IMG/VR virus record: IMGVR_UViG_3300027917_000150
Location: 1-28,190 of that record
Length of the DNA stretch: 28,190 bases
DNA from: a virus
Reading direction: 5' to 3' (one strand)
The translations under genes and the position numbers were made by a program. Of the stretch, positions 15,912-23,206 are shown piece after piece; positions within the stretch are counted from its first letter, which is position 1; every line of letters starts with the position of its first letter. Under the pieces are notes generated by a model. That model was not told the origin of the DNA, did not search any database, and was given only the letters and a program-made list of their open reading frames with translations.

Positions 15912-17249
15912 TTACTTACCTATCCTTGACCTGCTCGCAATCCTAGCGAGGTTGGCCCTACGAGCCGCACTGTTGAAACGGGCTCGAGGCTGGTTAAATT
16001 GTATTGGGGCTCCGCCCTTACCACCGCCCATAATCCGCCGAGCATTGTCTATGTTCTGTCGCTCAATGACCTTATTAAGTCCTTCTCCATATCCAGCCCA
16101 CGCACCCCCAAGCCCTCCAGCTGTCGGGGTTGGAAGCGGGGGATCGAACCGGGACTCCCCATACCGTGTAGGAGCTCCACCTTTGGTAGAGGATATCAAG
16201 GCTGGGGGAGTCATTCTCTGTGCGGAGCCGAGCATCGCTCGATCGGCAGACATAGCATTCTCCATCTGCCAAGGCCTTGCCATTCTACGGGCTGATCCAA
16301 GCATTGCTTGATCGGAAGACATAGCTCCGGGCAGTGCTCTCAACATTCTATTGATCCTCACCGATGGGTTGGCATCACCGCCTTGTAGCTGTTCCCATTG
16401 ATTTCTGTCGAATAGGGCACCGGAGAATGTCGGTAGATTTGCTGGCTCAAATTCCGGATATCGTCTGCGATAGTCATCACTTGCGTACATCTTTTGGTGG
16501 GCTTCCTTCTGACCGGCTAACAAAGAATCGGCCATAAATAGCGGACCCAATTGTCCCATTACATTCCCGGCCCCACCAAGAACTCTCTGAGCTAGTTGCT
16601 TTAGGCTTCCAGTAGTTGTAGCGTTAGCTACATCCACACCGGCCATTCCACGTCCCATCGTAGCCGCATCGTCGGCGGTAGAGCCTAATCCGGTTCTCAG
16701 TTTACCAACCATCTCATCTGGGGTATCTCTCAAAGCGGGGTACAGCGTCTCATCAACATTCTGTAAATACTTGAGTTCTGCTGGATTTGCTTCTCCGGAC
16801 TCTACCAGCCCACGAATGTACTTGATCGGGTCTGTGGTCCGTGTCCCCAACGGCCTGCCCCTGCGAGTAAATCCCTGTCTCAGATTGAACAGATCATCTT
16901 GAGCCTGCATACGACGAATTATTCCATCCTCAGCGTATTCCCATGGATTGTCCAACTGTCTGAGAATACCGGCCTCGTCTCCGATGCCTTCGAGAGGAGG
17001 TCCCAAGGGCCTCCACCCCGGCTCAGATGGACCAACGCCATGCCCCGGATAGTCCATGGGTCCCATTCCACCGGGAGCCATAAAGTCTGCATTAGCCGCA
17101 GACCTCCCCATCAAAGTACCAGCTTCCGCATCTATTCCACCGGGACCCCCCAAATTCAAATTACGACCCTGCCAAGGATCGCTTGGAAGTCCTTCGAGAA
17201 TTTCCTGTACTATTTTCCAGTAGTGCTCTAGGTCAAAGCCATCAGGCAT
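15912..17249 (-). CDS. Gly/Ala/Met/Arg-rich protein upstream of terminase
   Basis: A 445-residue protein and the first gene after the 17.3-kb promoter. It has a short acidic helix (1-22), a Gly/Pro/Met-rich stretch (30-90), a more folded middle (about 95-275), two near-identical copies of a 14-residue unit (MSSDQAMLGSARRM at 310-323 and MSADRAMLGSAQRM at 333-346, period 23), then a Gly/Pro-rich linker and a strongly basic C-terminus (about 410-445). The basic tail could bind DNA or packaged contents. Position suggests a virion or packaging-associated protein; it does not look like a known small terminase. ATG 17249 is preceded by a run of six G at spacing 8. Confidence 0.75.
   Translation of the reverse strand: MPDGFDLEHYWKIVQEILEGLPSDPWQGRNLNLGGPGGIDAEAGTLMGRSAANADFMAPGGMGPMDYPGHGVGPSEPGWRPLGPPLEGIGDEAGILRQLDNPWEYAEDGIIRRMQAQDDLFNLRQGFTRRGRPLGTRTTDPIKYIRGLVESGEANPAELKYLQNVDETLYPALRDTPDEMVGKLRTGLGSTADDAATMGRGMAGVDVANATTTGSLKQLAQRVLGGAGNVMGQLGPLFMADSLLAGQKEAHQKMYASDDYRRRYPEFEPANLPTFSGALFDRNQWEQLQGGDANPSVRINRMLRALPGAMSSDQAMLGSARRMARPWQMENAMSADRAMLGSAQRMTPPALISSTKGGAPTRYGESRFDPPLPTPTAGGLGGAWAGYGEGLNKVIERQNIDNARRIMGGGKGGAPIQFNQPRARFNSAARRANLARIASRSRIGK
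16212..16322 (-). repeat. Two-copy 69-bp-period internal repeat
   Basis: Segments 16281-16322 and 16212-16253 encode 14-residue units differing at 3 positions, with a period of 69 bp (23 codons). This looks like a recent in-frame duplication or a repeated binding motif in the protein upstream of terminase. Confidence 0.8.
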
Positions 17250-17290
17250 GTAAATATCCCCCCTACTTATGTGGAGTTGATCATAAAACC

Positions 17291-17319
17291 ATTATACCAT
17301 ATTGGGGGGATTTTGTCAA
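17291..17319 (-). promoter_or_regulatory. Consensus sigma70-type promoter for the packaging genes
   Basis: TTGACA (17319-17314), a 17-bp spacer and TATAAT (17296-17291), preceded by TGG: a perfect match to both hexamers plus an extended -10. The spacer contains a run of six C. The stop codon TGA of the upstream gene (17318-17316) lies inside the -35 box. Predicted start near 17284, giving a leader of about 35 nt before ATG 17249. Confidence 0.93.
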
Positions 17320-17579
17320 TCCGTCAGCCACCATCTAATTTCGGTGTCGTGGGTATTGGTGGCGGTATTTGTAGAGTGAAGATACTCCCAATCTGCCAGC
17401 TTTCCAGCGGCCTTGTCATACTTAGCCTTGTAATACCTAGCCCACTTTCGAGCTTCCTCGACCTCAGCGATCAAAGCCCCAACCGTATTAACTTGGGCCA
17501 TAAAAGCCTCTTGCCAGTAGTCTATCGCCATACTGAAGCCATTCAAGGCCTTAAACAACAATTCAGTCGATGTCCTCAT
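17316..17579 (-). CDS. Small helical protein, unknown function
   Basis: An 87-residue protein, helical throughout (Ala/Glu/Lys/Tyr/Trp-rich at about 10-65), with coiled-coil character around AEVEEARKWARYYKAKYDKAAGK. ATG 17579 overlaps the previous gene by 17 nt and has AAGGA 6 nt upstream. Its stop is embedded in the promoter of the packaging operon, so it ends the upstream unit. Family not recognised. Confidence 0.7.
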   Translation of the reverse strand: MRTSTELLFKALNGFSMAIDYWQEAFMAQVNTVGALIAEVEEARKWARYYKAKYDKAAGKLADWEYLHSTNTATNTHDTEIRWWLTD

Positions 17580-17910
17580 GTACGATCCTTATGTCTCCCA
17601 TTATATTCCAGAGCCGATTACACCGTGGGCATTTGAACTCCCTACCCACGTCTGTAGCTACTACTTCTAGAACTGCCCCGCAGAGACACGTCATGGTTGC
17701 GGTTATTTCCACCTCCGCATACGATCTCTTGGGTTTGTTCTCCTCGTAGTATCTCCGATTATACTTCTGTCGGCAATCGATACAGTAACTGTCTTTGCCC
17801 TTGAAGTTAATTATGTGGGGATAGTGATCCCCGTACTTGCAGTATTTACGTCCCGGGGGTGCCTCACGCTCCGCCGTGATAGGACGCCCCCTCTTATGTT
17901 CTAAAGCCAT
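17563..17910 (-). CDS. Double zinc-finger protein, endonuclease VII-like N-terminal motif
   Basis: A 115-residue protein with two putative zinc sites: C24, C43 and C46 in a KYCKYG...YCIDCRQKYNRRYYEENK context, and C75, C77, C94 and C97 in a zinc-ribbon-like C-terminal half. The first pattern, ending in a Tyr/Arg-rich helix, is what I associate with the zinc module in front of recombination endonuclease VII/HNH domains. No nuclease His-Asn-His core follows, so this may be a stand-alone DNA-binding module or a remnant. ATG 17910 is preferred although GGAGG abuts it; it overlaps the stop of the membrane mini-gene (ATGGCTTTAG), suggesting coupling. A TTG start at 17973 is possible. Confidence 0.65.
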   Translation of the reverse strand: MALEHKRGRPITAEREAPPGRKYCKYGDHYPHIINFKGKDSYCIDCRQKYNRRYYEENKPKRSYAEVEITATMTCLCGAVLEVVATDVGREFKCPRCNRLWNIMGDIRIVHEDID

Positions 17911-18047
17911 CCTCCAAAAACCATCCCGATACACAAGAGCACGACTAGCAGAGTCACCATGACGGTAAGCCAAATCAGGAAAAACTCCATAGCCACGCTC
18001 CTGTCATCAAGTAAACTTGTTACGAGCTTATTGAAATATTTTCTCAT
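17901..18047 (-). CDS. 48-residue single-pass membrane protein
   Basis: A short gene in an ATGA overlap with the glycosyltransferase stop. The N-terminus is basic (MRKYFNKL), followed by a soluble stretch and one strong membrane segment of about 25 residues (FFLIWLTVMVTLLVVLLCIGMVF). An internal ATG at 17990 has AGGAG 7 nt upstream and would give a 29-residue protein that is nearly all membrane segment, so two forms are possible. Its stop overlaps the next gene. It could anchor products of the sugar cassette or act on the envelope (holin- or superinfection-like), but nothing in it is diagnostic. Confidence 0.6.
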   Translation of the reverse strand: MRKYFNKLVTSLLDDRSVAMEFFLIWLTVMVTLLVVLLCIGMVFGGWL

Positions 18048-18922
18048 AGCACTAACCCCATCTCAATGACCTCGTTGACTATAACAGAGTCGAGAACGTT
18101 CCCCATATGTCTTGCTGTACGATTCTTTGTAGTGATTTGGTATAGCCCGCTATCTTGAATCGCATTGTCCCACTCTCGCATTCGTCCCATCGCCATCTGG
18201 TTAGAATCAGGTAGGTGCTCAAGAAGTAAATCCCGATAACCAAGAAACTGACAATGATGGCCATGGCCAAACGCTTCCACTGTACCCGTCTTAAGTAAGA
18301 TTTCATCGTCTCCATGCACTTTCAGGTATAGTTCTATGGGCATACCTCTTCCCATCGCATCGTCTTCCAGCCACTCTCTTGGAAACCACTGTCCAACCTC
18401 TGTCTTTACCGTCCCATCGTTTCCCTTAAAGTCATAGTGAGATTGATCCAAGTAATGCGGAAACAGCGATTTCACCGGCACTCCGCTGACCTTCGCTACG
18501 TTGGGGAAATTTGTCAGCAAATGTATTTGTTGCATAAACCAGTTCTCATAAAACAGAATGTCGTCGTCGGAGTATCCAAATATCCGAGTCCTACTAGCTC
18601 CCATCAGAACCCTCAGGGCCGCAGGCTTTCCTATATTATGGTGCGATAAGATCACCTGATCGATATATCCAGCCGCTACCATCTCAAGTAGCTTTGTCTG
18701 CCACTCCCGACACGATCCATTGTCAAACACCACTACCTGATATTCTTCCCGGAAGGGGAAAGAATTCATCATCATGCTATTCAAAGATAGCTCTATGATC
18801 TGCTTTCTGCCCTTGTGATACCCACTCATATAGGGCAGGTGAGTGATCATTGACAGGGTGTAGGCGGGTGGGTCCGACTTCACCAGCTTATCCCGATTCG
18901 GGTTCATTCCAAGTCTAGCCAT
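18044..18922 (-). CDS. GT-A type (family 2-like) glycosyltransferase
   Basis: A 292-residue enzyme predicted to transfer a sugar from a nucleotide donor. It shows the GT2-like elements VVVFDNGS (about 63-70), NIGKPAALRVLM (96-107) and the metal-binding YSDDD (117-121). The rest is mixed alpha/beta without a membrane segment, so it is probably cytosolic. The start at 18922 is chosen because it makes the tight ATGGCTAG overlap with the preceding methyltransferase stop; an upstream start at 18979 would overlap that gene far more. It ends the sugar cassette. The acceptor (virion protein, DNA or host surface glycan) cannot be told. Confidence 0.8.
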   Translation of the reverse strand: MARLGMNPNRDKLVKSDPPAYTLSMITHLPYMSGYHKGRKQIIELSLNSMMMNSFPFREEYQVVVFDNGSCREWQTKLLEMVAAGYIDQVILSHHNIGKPAALRVLMGASRTRIFGYSDDDILFYENWFMQQIHLLTNFPNVAKVSGVPVKSLFPHYLDQSHYDFKGNDGTVKTEVGQWFPREWLEDDAMGRGMPIELYLKVHGDDEILLKTGTVEAFGHGHHCQFLGYRDLLLEHLPDSNQMAMGRMREWDNAIQDSGLYQITTKNRTARHMGNVLDSVIVNEVIEMGLVL

Positions 18923-19511
18923 GTGGTTTCCTCGCAAATAGGGTGTATTCTGTGGGCTTCTCTTCCTTCCTAAATGCATAGACCGGCCAAAAGTCTCTCA
19001 GCTCCGGGGGAATTGGAGCAAGTACCTTCTCCTCGTGCTCCCAAATCCAGTCTTCTACAGCGAACATGTCGATCGATGCCAGACCATTCTCGTGCCAATA
19101 CCTGCGCCGATTGGCATCATCCCAAACCACCCAGCCTCCCGGCTTCAAGTAATTTTGGACTGAATTCCAGAATCTAACCCGTCCCCGCCCATCTATGAAG
19201 ATAAGATCATATTCCCGAGGAGCCAACCTAGGCAACTTGACTCCGGCGTTCTCTATATCGGAAGCAAAGATCATGGTAGCGGAACCAAATACATTGGACC
19301 TGCTGTCATACAAAAGTCCTCGGCTGTAAAGCTCATTACCCACCCCAGTATACCACCTAGGATCGGTCTCGAATGTAAGCAAGTACTCCACCCGCTCTGC
19401 AAGCCATAGGGTAGAGCCTCCCGCTCCATGCTCCATAACGATCGAGTCTTGATCTATTAGTCTCTCAAAAAACTCAATCGCTAACTGGGGTAGCCATGGT
19501 ACGGCTTTCAT
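18915..19511 (-). CDS. Class I SAM-dependent methyltransferase
   Basis: A 198-residue Rossmann-type enzyme. Motif I is VMEHGAGGST (25-34), with an acidic residue after strand 2 (FETD, 47-50), then YDLIFIDGRGR (strand 4) and LKPGGWVVWDD (motif near strand 5). It lacks a target-recognition region of the DNA-methylase kind, so a sugar or other small-molecule acceptor is more likely in this cassette. ATG 19511 has a strong AGGAGG at 5 nt, and the gene overlaps the previous one by 38 nt. Methylation of a sugar residue is inferred from neighbours. Confidence 0.8.
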   Translation of the reverse strand: MKAVPWLPQLAIEFFERLIDQDSIVMEHGAGGSTLWLAERVEYLLTFETDPRWYTGVGNELYSRGLLYDSRSNVFGSATMIFASDIENAGVKLPRLAPREYDLIFIDGRGRVRFWNSVQNYLKPGGWVVWDDANRRRYWHENGLASIDMFAVEDWIWEHEEKVLAPIPPELRDFWPVYAFRKEEKPTEYTLFARKPHG

Positions 19512-20229
19512 ATGTACCTCCTGCTATCAAAATCAAATCTTCAGCCTCTGAGCCCTCGAACCGCTTTGCCATAAGTTGGATAACATCATTCACCTGCATC
19601 CCAGCCAAACTTATCGCTCGTCCCAGTGTCCACTTCGTAAATAGGGAGGGATGAAATATTCTCATGTCACAGGGGTCTCCCAAGCTGGGGGCCTCAACCA
19701 CAATCTTTCCCGGATCATTAAGCATCTTACGCATAGCAATCAATTCGTCGATTGGATGGTGCATATGCTCAAGCGTATGGATGCAGGTAATCAAATCTAC
19801 CTTCTCGGGAACATTTGCGATATTGCTGTACACACGCTGTTCTGGGTTAATAATAATATCCCGAATATCCACTCCGTATGTTCGTATTCCCCGTTTCCGA
19901 AACTCCTCTAATAGAAGCCCCCGAGCGCAACCCACATCTATGACACTCTCTACCCCATCCAGCTGAATCATCTCTGCTACCCGCTTGGCCCGAAATTCCT
20001 CATGTTTCCTAATGAGTTCGTCTCCTCCGTCTGCGGGGGCCACGGTCTCGGTATACCAATCGTACAAAGCTCTTAGGTCTGTAGGCTCCATCGCCAAGTA
20101 CACAAACCCACATACGCAGAACCAATAGAAGAGCCGCTTGCGTTCTACACCAAAACTACGATACACCTGCCGCTCTCTGGAACCGCAGAGCGGACACTTG
20201 TCGATAGACTTGAATTTTAGTGAAAGCAC
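19474..20229 (-). CDS. SAM methyltransferase with N-terminal zinc site
   Basis: A 251-residue enzyme. The N-terminus has CPLC (C12, C15) and CVC (C38, C40), a likely zinc site. The methyltransferase core follows with VIDVGCARG (96-104), acidic D121 after strand 2, the DLITCIHTLEHMHHP segment (145-159) and PGKIVVEAPS. This two-part layout is the one I know from sugar C-/O-methyltransferases of nucleotide-sugar pathways (Methyltransf_23-like core). The start is GTG at 20229 within a TAGTG overlap. It sits in a run with an epimerase, a nucleotidyltransferase and glycosyltransferases, supporting a sugar substrate. Confidence 0.85.
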   Translation of the reverse strand: MLSLKFKSIDKCPLCGSRERQVYRSFGVERKRLFYWFCVCGFVYLAMEPTDLRALYDWYTETVAPADGGDELIRKHEEFRAKRVAEMIQLDGVESVIDVGCARGLLLEEFRKRGIRTYGVDIRDIIINPEQRVYSNIANVPEKVDLITCIHTLEHMHHPIDELIAMRKMLNDPGKIVVEAPSLGDPCDMRIFHPSLFTKWTLGRAISLAGMQVNDVIQLMAKRFEGSEAEDLILIAGGTYESRTMATPVSD

Positions 20230-20432
20230 TAGTCAAATATCCCATTCGATGCAGTTACAGTCGCATCCACCAGTTCCTTCAGCTCCAGCAATTCCGCTCG
20301 GGTATTGATCTTCAAGCTGTCGTTCAAAGTCAAAACCTTGATCTTAGCAGGACTGCCCTCTTGAATTCCACCAATCGCCCACTTACCATTGCGAAGTTTG
20401 TGGTTCGTACTCTGTTCGTGTTCTACTGCCAT
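20229..20432 (-). CDS. Small protein of the sugar cassette, unknown function
   Basis: A 67-residue protein with a charged N-terminus, a GKWAIGGIQEGSPAKIKVLTL strand-like middle and an amphipathic helix (TRAELLELKELVDATVTASN). The start at 20432 is preferred because ATGGCAGTAG overlaps the previous stop. It looks well folded but has no motif I recognise. Translation is likely coupled on both sides. Confidence 0.65.
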   Translation of the reverse strand: MAVEHEQSTNHKLRNGKWAIGGIQEGSPAKIKVLTLNDSLKINTRAELLELKELVDATVTASNGIFD

Positions 20433-20617
20433 CCTAGTTTCCTCCGTATTCGGTGCCAAATCTTCTTGCCGTGTTGGACACCTATAAACTTCATAGTGTC
20501 TTCAGCCCCATCGTACTCCAAATGGATGATTAGATTGTCCCCATCCAAAAGCTGGGCCCGCTCTGCGAACACTACCCGAATCAATACTTCATCCCCATCA
20601 TCCAGAATTTTCATCAT
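20423..20617 (-). CDS. Small beta-rich protein of the sugar cassette
   Basis: A 64-residue protein with alternating acidic and hydrophobic strands (ILDDGDEVLIRVVF, DNLIIHLEYDGAEDTMKFIGV) and a basic C-terminus (KKIWHRIRRKLGWQ). I chose ATG 20617, which has GGAG at 6 nt and an ATGA overlap with the previous stop; a TTG at 20629 is less likely. The basic tail could bind nucleic acid or membrane lipid. Family not recognised. Confidence 0.6.
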   Translation of the reverse strand: MMKILDDGDEVLIRVVFAERAQLLDGDNLIIHLEYDGAEDTMKFIGVQHGKKIWHRIRRKLGWQ

Positions 20618-20943
20618 CCACTGCTCCAACTCACATCAAAGTCCGAGGTGCTCATAACCGAATAAGAAGGCTGATGATCTCCCCAGTGCATAGGACCCTC
20701 AGAAGAGTACACCCCAACAACCATATTCGTAGATGCCATACCGTACCCCCAATTCGGCTGAACGGGATACGGCTCACGAACATATACCGTCTTCTCCTTA
20801 ATGATTACATTGGGCTCATCAGGGGGCTTCTTGGGAGCTCCACAAGCCATACAGTTCCCACGAGGGTCCATCAGCGTGTAGCCGGAGCAGTATTCGCATA
20901 CACTCCTCAGCCGAGGATCATCTATTGAAATCGGTTCGCTCAT
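20614..20943 (-). CDS. Zinc-ribbon protein
   Basis: A 109-residue protein with a clear zinc-ribbon pattern, CEYC (C16, C19) and CMAC (C31, C34), followed by a Pro/Tyr/Ser-rich, probably flexible, C-terminal part. ATG 20943 has AAGGAG at 7 nt; the TTG just before it is less likely. The gene overlaps the end of the nucleotidyltransferase gene by 26 nt. Function unknown; it may be an adaptor protein. Confidence 0.65.
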   Translation of the reverse strand: MSEPISIDDPRLRSVCEYCSGYTLMDPRGNCMACGAPKKPPDEPNVIIKEKTVYVREPYPVQPNWGYGMASTNMVVGVYSSEGPMHWGDHQPSYSVMSTSDFDVSWSSG

Positions 20944-21565
20944 CAATCAGCTCCTTGTAGTGTTCCCAGTCCCCAACATCATAGTAGTATTCCAAGTCCC
21001 ACAGCTCATACTCAAACCGATCCATAGCCGAGTTGATTGCATCTGTGTAGGTGCGGGGGTACTCCTCAATCCAATGCCTACTTACCGACACTGACCAATC
21101 CAACACTCCCCATGCCCTGCGATAATTCGTGTCTTCGAAGGGAGGCTTATTCACAAATCGATTTCCCCGCAGTACCCCAAACCGGCTAGGCTCGTCCGTT
21201 ATGAACGTGCCGATGCTGAATGGATGCTTAGCTTCTTTCCACCCGCCAATGGGCAAATAGGTATCCGCCATAACGAATTTGATTTCGCTGTGCGGGATCA
21301 TCATCCCAGTATACATTGCACCGTAGATATCTTGTCCGATTAGCTGGGGCTTCAGGATAACCCGATCATAGTCCCGTACCACCCAAGCATGCATCGCTAT
21401 CTTCTCGGGGGAAGTAACAATTACAATCGGCTTGCACCCAGCTCGGAGTAGCACTTGAATGTTGCGCTCCAGTAGGGACATATTCCCTACCGGTAACATC
21501 TCTTTCGGTATTCCGTTGAAGCGGGATGCTCTACCCGCCGCCGCTATAACTCCCAAGGAATCCAT
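20918..21565 (-). CDS. Sugar-phosphate nucleotidyltransferase-like protein
   Basis: A 215-residue protein with the family signature at its N-terminus: VIAAAGRASRFNGIPKEMLPVG (split here as VIAAAGRASRF and GIPKEMLPVG, residues 6-27), the nucleotide-binding Gly-rich loop with Arg and the Lys of the PKxxLPV motif. A VMADTYLP segment takes the place of the metal-binding Asp region. It would make a nucleotide-activated sugar from a sugar 1-phosphate and an NTP. It is a little shorter than typical 230-290-residue members. ATG 21565 follows GGGAGAAAC and overlaps the glycosyltransferase by 35 nt. Substrate unknown. Confidence 0.82.
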   Translation of the reverse strand: MDSLGVIAAAGRASRFNGIPKEMLPVGNMSLLERNIQVLLRAGCKPIVIVTSPEKIAMHAWVVRDYDRVILKPQLIGQDIYGAMYTGMMIPHSEIKFVMADTYLPIGGWKEAKHPFSIGTFITDEPSRFGVLRGNRFVNKPPFEDTNYRRAWGVLDWSVSVSRHWIEEYPRTYTDAINSAMDRFEYELWDLEYYYDVGDWEHYKELIDERTDFNR

Positions 21566-22166
21566 GTTTCTCCCAGAAATATTGTCTATTTGCTTTCACG
21601 GTGTCTCGATTCCGAGACTTGTGATGTTTCTGCTCTAAATGTTCCAGCGGCATATCGATCTTCACCACGGGAATGCCTTCCTTCCAGCATCGCCACCCGT
21701 AATCCAGATCATCTGCCACCGAGCTTTTGAAGTTCTGATCCCACATCCCTACTCGCTCCAGAACGGTCCTGTGGAAATAATAGTGCCATCCACAGGGATA
21801 GGGAACCGTCAATCCTTCGTAATTCCACTTGAGTACTTCATTCGAATACAGGCAAGCGGGATTGAACTTAGAATAGTGATGGAAAGCACCGTAACCCGTA
21901 AATAGAACATCGTTGTTTATGACTATATACCAGTTGCCTTCGGCCATCGTAATTCCAAGATTGATCGCCTCCGGATAGCTGGCGGTGTAGGTCAGACGGG
22001 TCATCTTTACATCTGCCACGTCCGGGTAAGGGGTCGGAGAGTGATTGTCTATTACAACCATCTCACAGGCATCGGATGCGTATTTATTCCAGCTTTCTAT
22101 CAGGGGTTTGGTGTATTGTTCCCAGTTTCCAATCCCCACAGTGACTACGGATATTTCTCTACCCAT
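21531..22166 (-). CDS. GT-A type (family 2-like) glycosyltransferase
   Basis: A 211-residue enzyme with SVVTVGIGNWEQY at the first strand, VVIDNHS (37-43), SYPEAINLGI (63-72), the metal-site INND (83-86) and a late GMWDQNF...ADDLDYGWRCWKEG block (140-164) of the kind that carries the catalytic Asp in GT2 enzymes, followed by HLEQKHH. No membrane segment. The start at 22166 is chosen for the ATGGGTAG overlap with the epimerase stop. With the nucleotidyltransferase and epimerase next to it, it probably uses a sugar made by the cassette. Confidence 0.85.
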   Translation of the reverse strand: MGREISVVTVGIGNWEQYTKPLIESWNKYASDACEMVVIDNHSPTPYPDVADVKMTRLTYTASYPEAINLGITMAEGNWYIVINNDVLFTGYGAFHHYSKFNPACLYSNEVLKWNYEGLTVPYPCGWHYYFHRTVLERVGMWDQNFKSSVADDLDYGWRCWKEGIPVVKIDMPLEHLEQKHHKSRNRDTVKANRQYFWEKHGFLGSYSGGG

Positions 22167-22890
22167 AACCGTCAACAGCCCTTCGCCACTTGTCGTTCGA
22201 CCAATAGGACGGGGGATGTCCATCTACCGGTAGATCGGTCTGATCTATGATATGATAGGCTCCCTGCATATCCTTCTGAACCGCTTCGATTATTGCGTCC
22301 TTGCATATGTCGGGAGTAGATACGCCCCAAAAACTGCGCCTGCGCCAAGTATCGTCTCTCACTCCCTTGATCAAGAACTTGTCTCGCTCCTCAATTGAGT
22401 TCGTTGGCCCAAACCGCAGGATCACACCGGACATGTCTGTATCGGAGAAATAGAAATTACAAAGTTCTTCTGCCATCCGCTTACTGGTATCGTAGGAGCA
22501 GAGCTTTCCCACCACCCTAAAGCGGGTATCTTCATCAATCGGAGTCTGATCCGGCCCCACCATGCCTCTGGTATTCAATTGGTAGTACGCCGTGGAGCTG
22601 ATGTAGATGAACCGAGGAACATTGTTCAGAAAAGCCGCCTCCAAAACATTCAGGGTTCCAAGTACATTCACCTCAATGTAATCAGAAATATGCCCCATGT
22701 TTGGGTGGGGAATTGCGGCCGCATGAATCACGACATCCGCACCTTCCATCTTCTCCTGTAGATTCAAGAAATCTAGGATGTCGTCGCCATCCACCAGATC
22801 ATAGTCCACAACCTCGTGTCCCTGCTTCCTTAGGGGATCACAAATCATAGTGCCAAGATTGCCCTTGCTTCCAGTGATAAATATTTTCAT
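22159..22890 (-). CDS. NAD-dependent epimerase/dehydratase (extended SDR)
   Basis: A 243-residue Rossmann enzyme. It shows TGSKGNLG (6-13) for dinucleotide binding, acidic D31 after strand 2 (preference for NAD), HAAAIPHP (56-63), S99/T100 in YISSTAYY and the catalytic YDTSK (Y133, K137). These are the marks of nucleotide-sugar epimerases and dehydratases; the protein is shorter than the usual ~310 residues, mainly in the C-terminal substrate domain. ATG 22890 has AAGGA 7 nt upstream. It heads the sugar cassette, after a 316-nt gap without genes. The exact reaction cannot be assigned. Confidence 0.87.
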   Translation of the reverse strand: MKIFITGSKGNLGTMICDPLRKQGHEVVDYDLVDGDDILDFLNLQEKMEGADVVIHAAAIPHPNMGHISDYIEVNVLGTLNVLEAAFLNNVPRFIYISSTAYYQLNTRGMVGPDQTPIDEDTRFRVVGKLCSYDTSKRMAEELCNFYFSDTDMSGVILRFGPTNSIEERDKFLIKGVRDDTWRRRSFWGVSTPDICKDAIIEAVQKDMQGAYHIIDQTDLPVDGHPPSYWSNDKWRRAVDGYG

Positions 22891-23206
22891 ATCTGGTCCT
22901 TGATTTGCAGAAATGTCTCCAAACGCCAGCCGCCATCCCGAGAATGCCTACTAGGGTGAGGCACCCTTCACTGTCTCCAGTGAGGGCAGATTGAAGGCGG
23001 ATTTTATCCAGCTTTGTGCGCTATCCTCTAACGGTTCAGGTTCTGTGCTTTGTCCGTTTAATTGGGCATGCCTATAATGCCCTAAGGTTTTAGGATAGGC
23101 TACATGACGGTATGCAAGACCGGAGCTTCAGTGGCCTGTAAGCCACTAAGCAGTGTATTTGTCCCACGCTTATCCCGCTTCGCCGCCGAAGACATATATT
23201 CAATTG
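22891..23206. other. Gene-free, hairpin-rich region; possible non-coding RNA or leader
   Basis: A 316-nt gap in an otherwise packed region. Hairpins seen: 23125-23151 (GCTT, bulged C, AGTGGC, 6-nt loop, GCCACT, AAGC); 23108-23122 (CGGT, 7-nt loop, ACCG); 23178-23191 (CTTCG, 4-nt loop, CGAAG); and 22964-22986 (CCCT, bulged T, CACTG, 4-nt loop, CAGTG, AGGG), whose minus-strand loop is GAGA, a GNRA tetraloop. A minus-strand ORF of 31 codons at 23195-23100 lacks a ribosome site. No T-run terminator and no tRNA were found. It could be a processed leader of the sugar cassette or a small RNA; the strand is unknown. Confidence 0.45.
23050..23078 (+). promoter_or_regulatory. Candidate plus-strand promoter inside the structured gap
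   Basis: TTGTCC (23050-23055, 4 of 6 matches), a 17-bp spacer and a perfect TATAAT (23073-23078). It would start RNA near 23085, reading through the three hairpins at 23108-23191. GGGCAT and ATGCCC flank the -10 (23064-23082 region) as an inverted repeat that could serve as an operator. There is no convincing plus-strand gene downstream, so the product would be an antisense or small RNA. Weak -35. Confidence 0.3.

Noticed and set aside
18079-18315. 78-codon minus-strand ORF with a membrane-like stretch
   Set aside because: It lies entirely inside the glycosyltransferase gene in another frame; the hydrophobic stretch is a by-product of that coding sequence.
14370-19010. PPELRD coding sequence present in both terminase and a methyltransferase
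   Set aside because: Similarity is only about 14 of 17 bases with no extension, so chance is likely.
23100-23195. 31-codon minus-strand ORF in the structured gap
   Set aside because: No ribosome site and it runs through several hairpins; kept only as a note.
22891-23206. Possible tRNA in the gap
   Set aside because: Hairpins do not arrange into acceptor, D, anticodon and T arms, and no TTCRANY loop is present.
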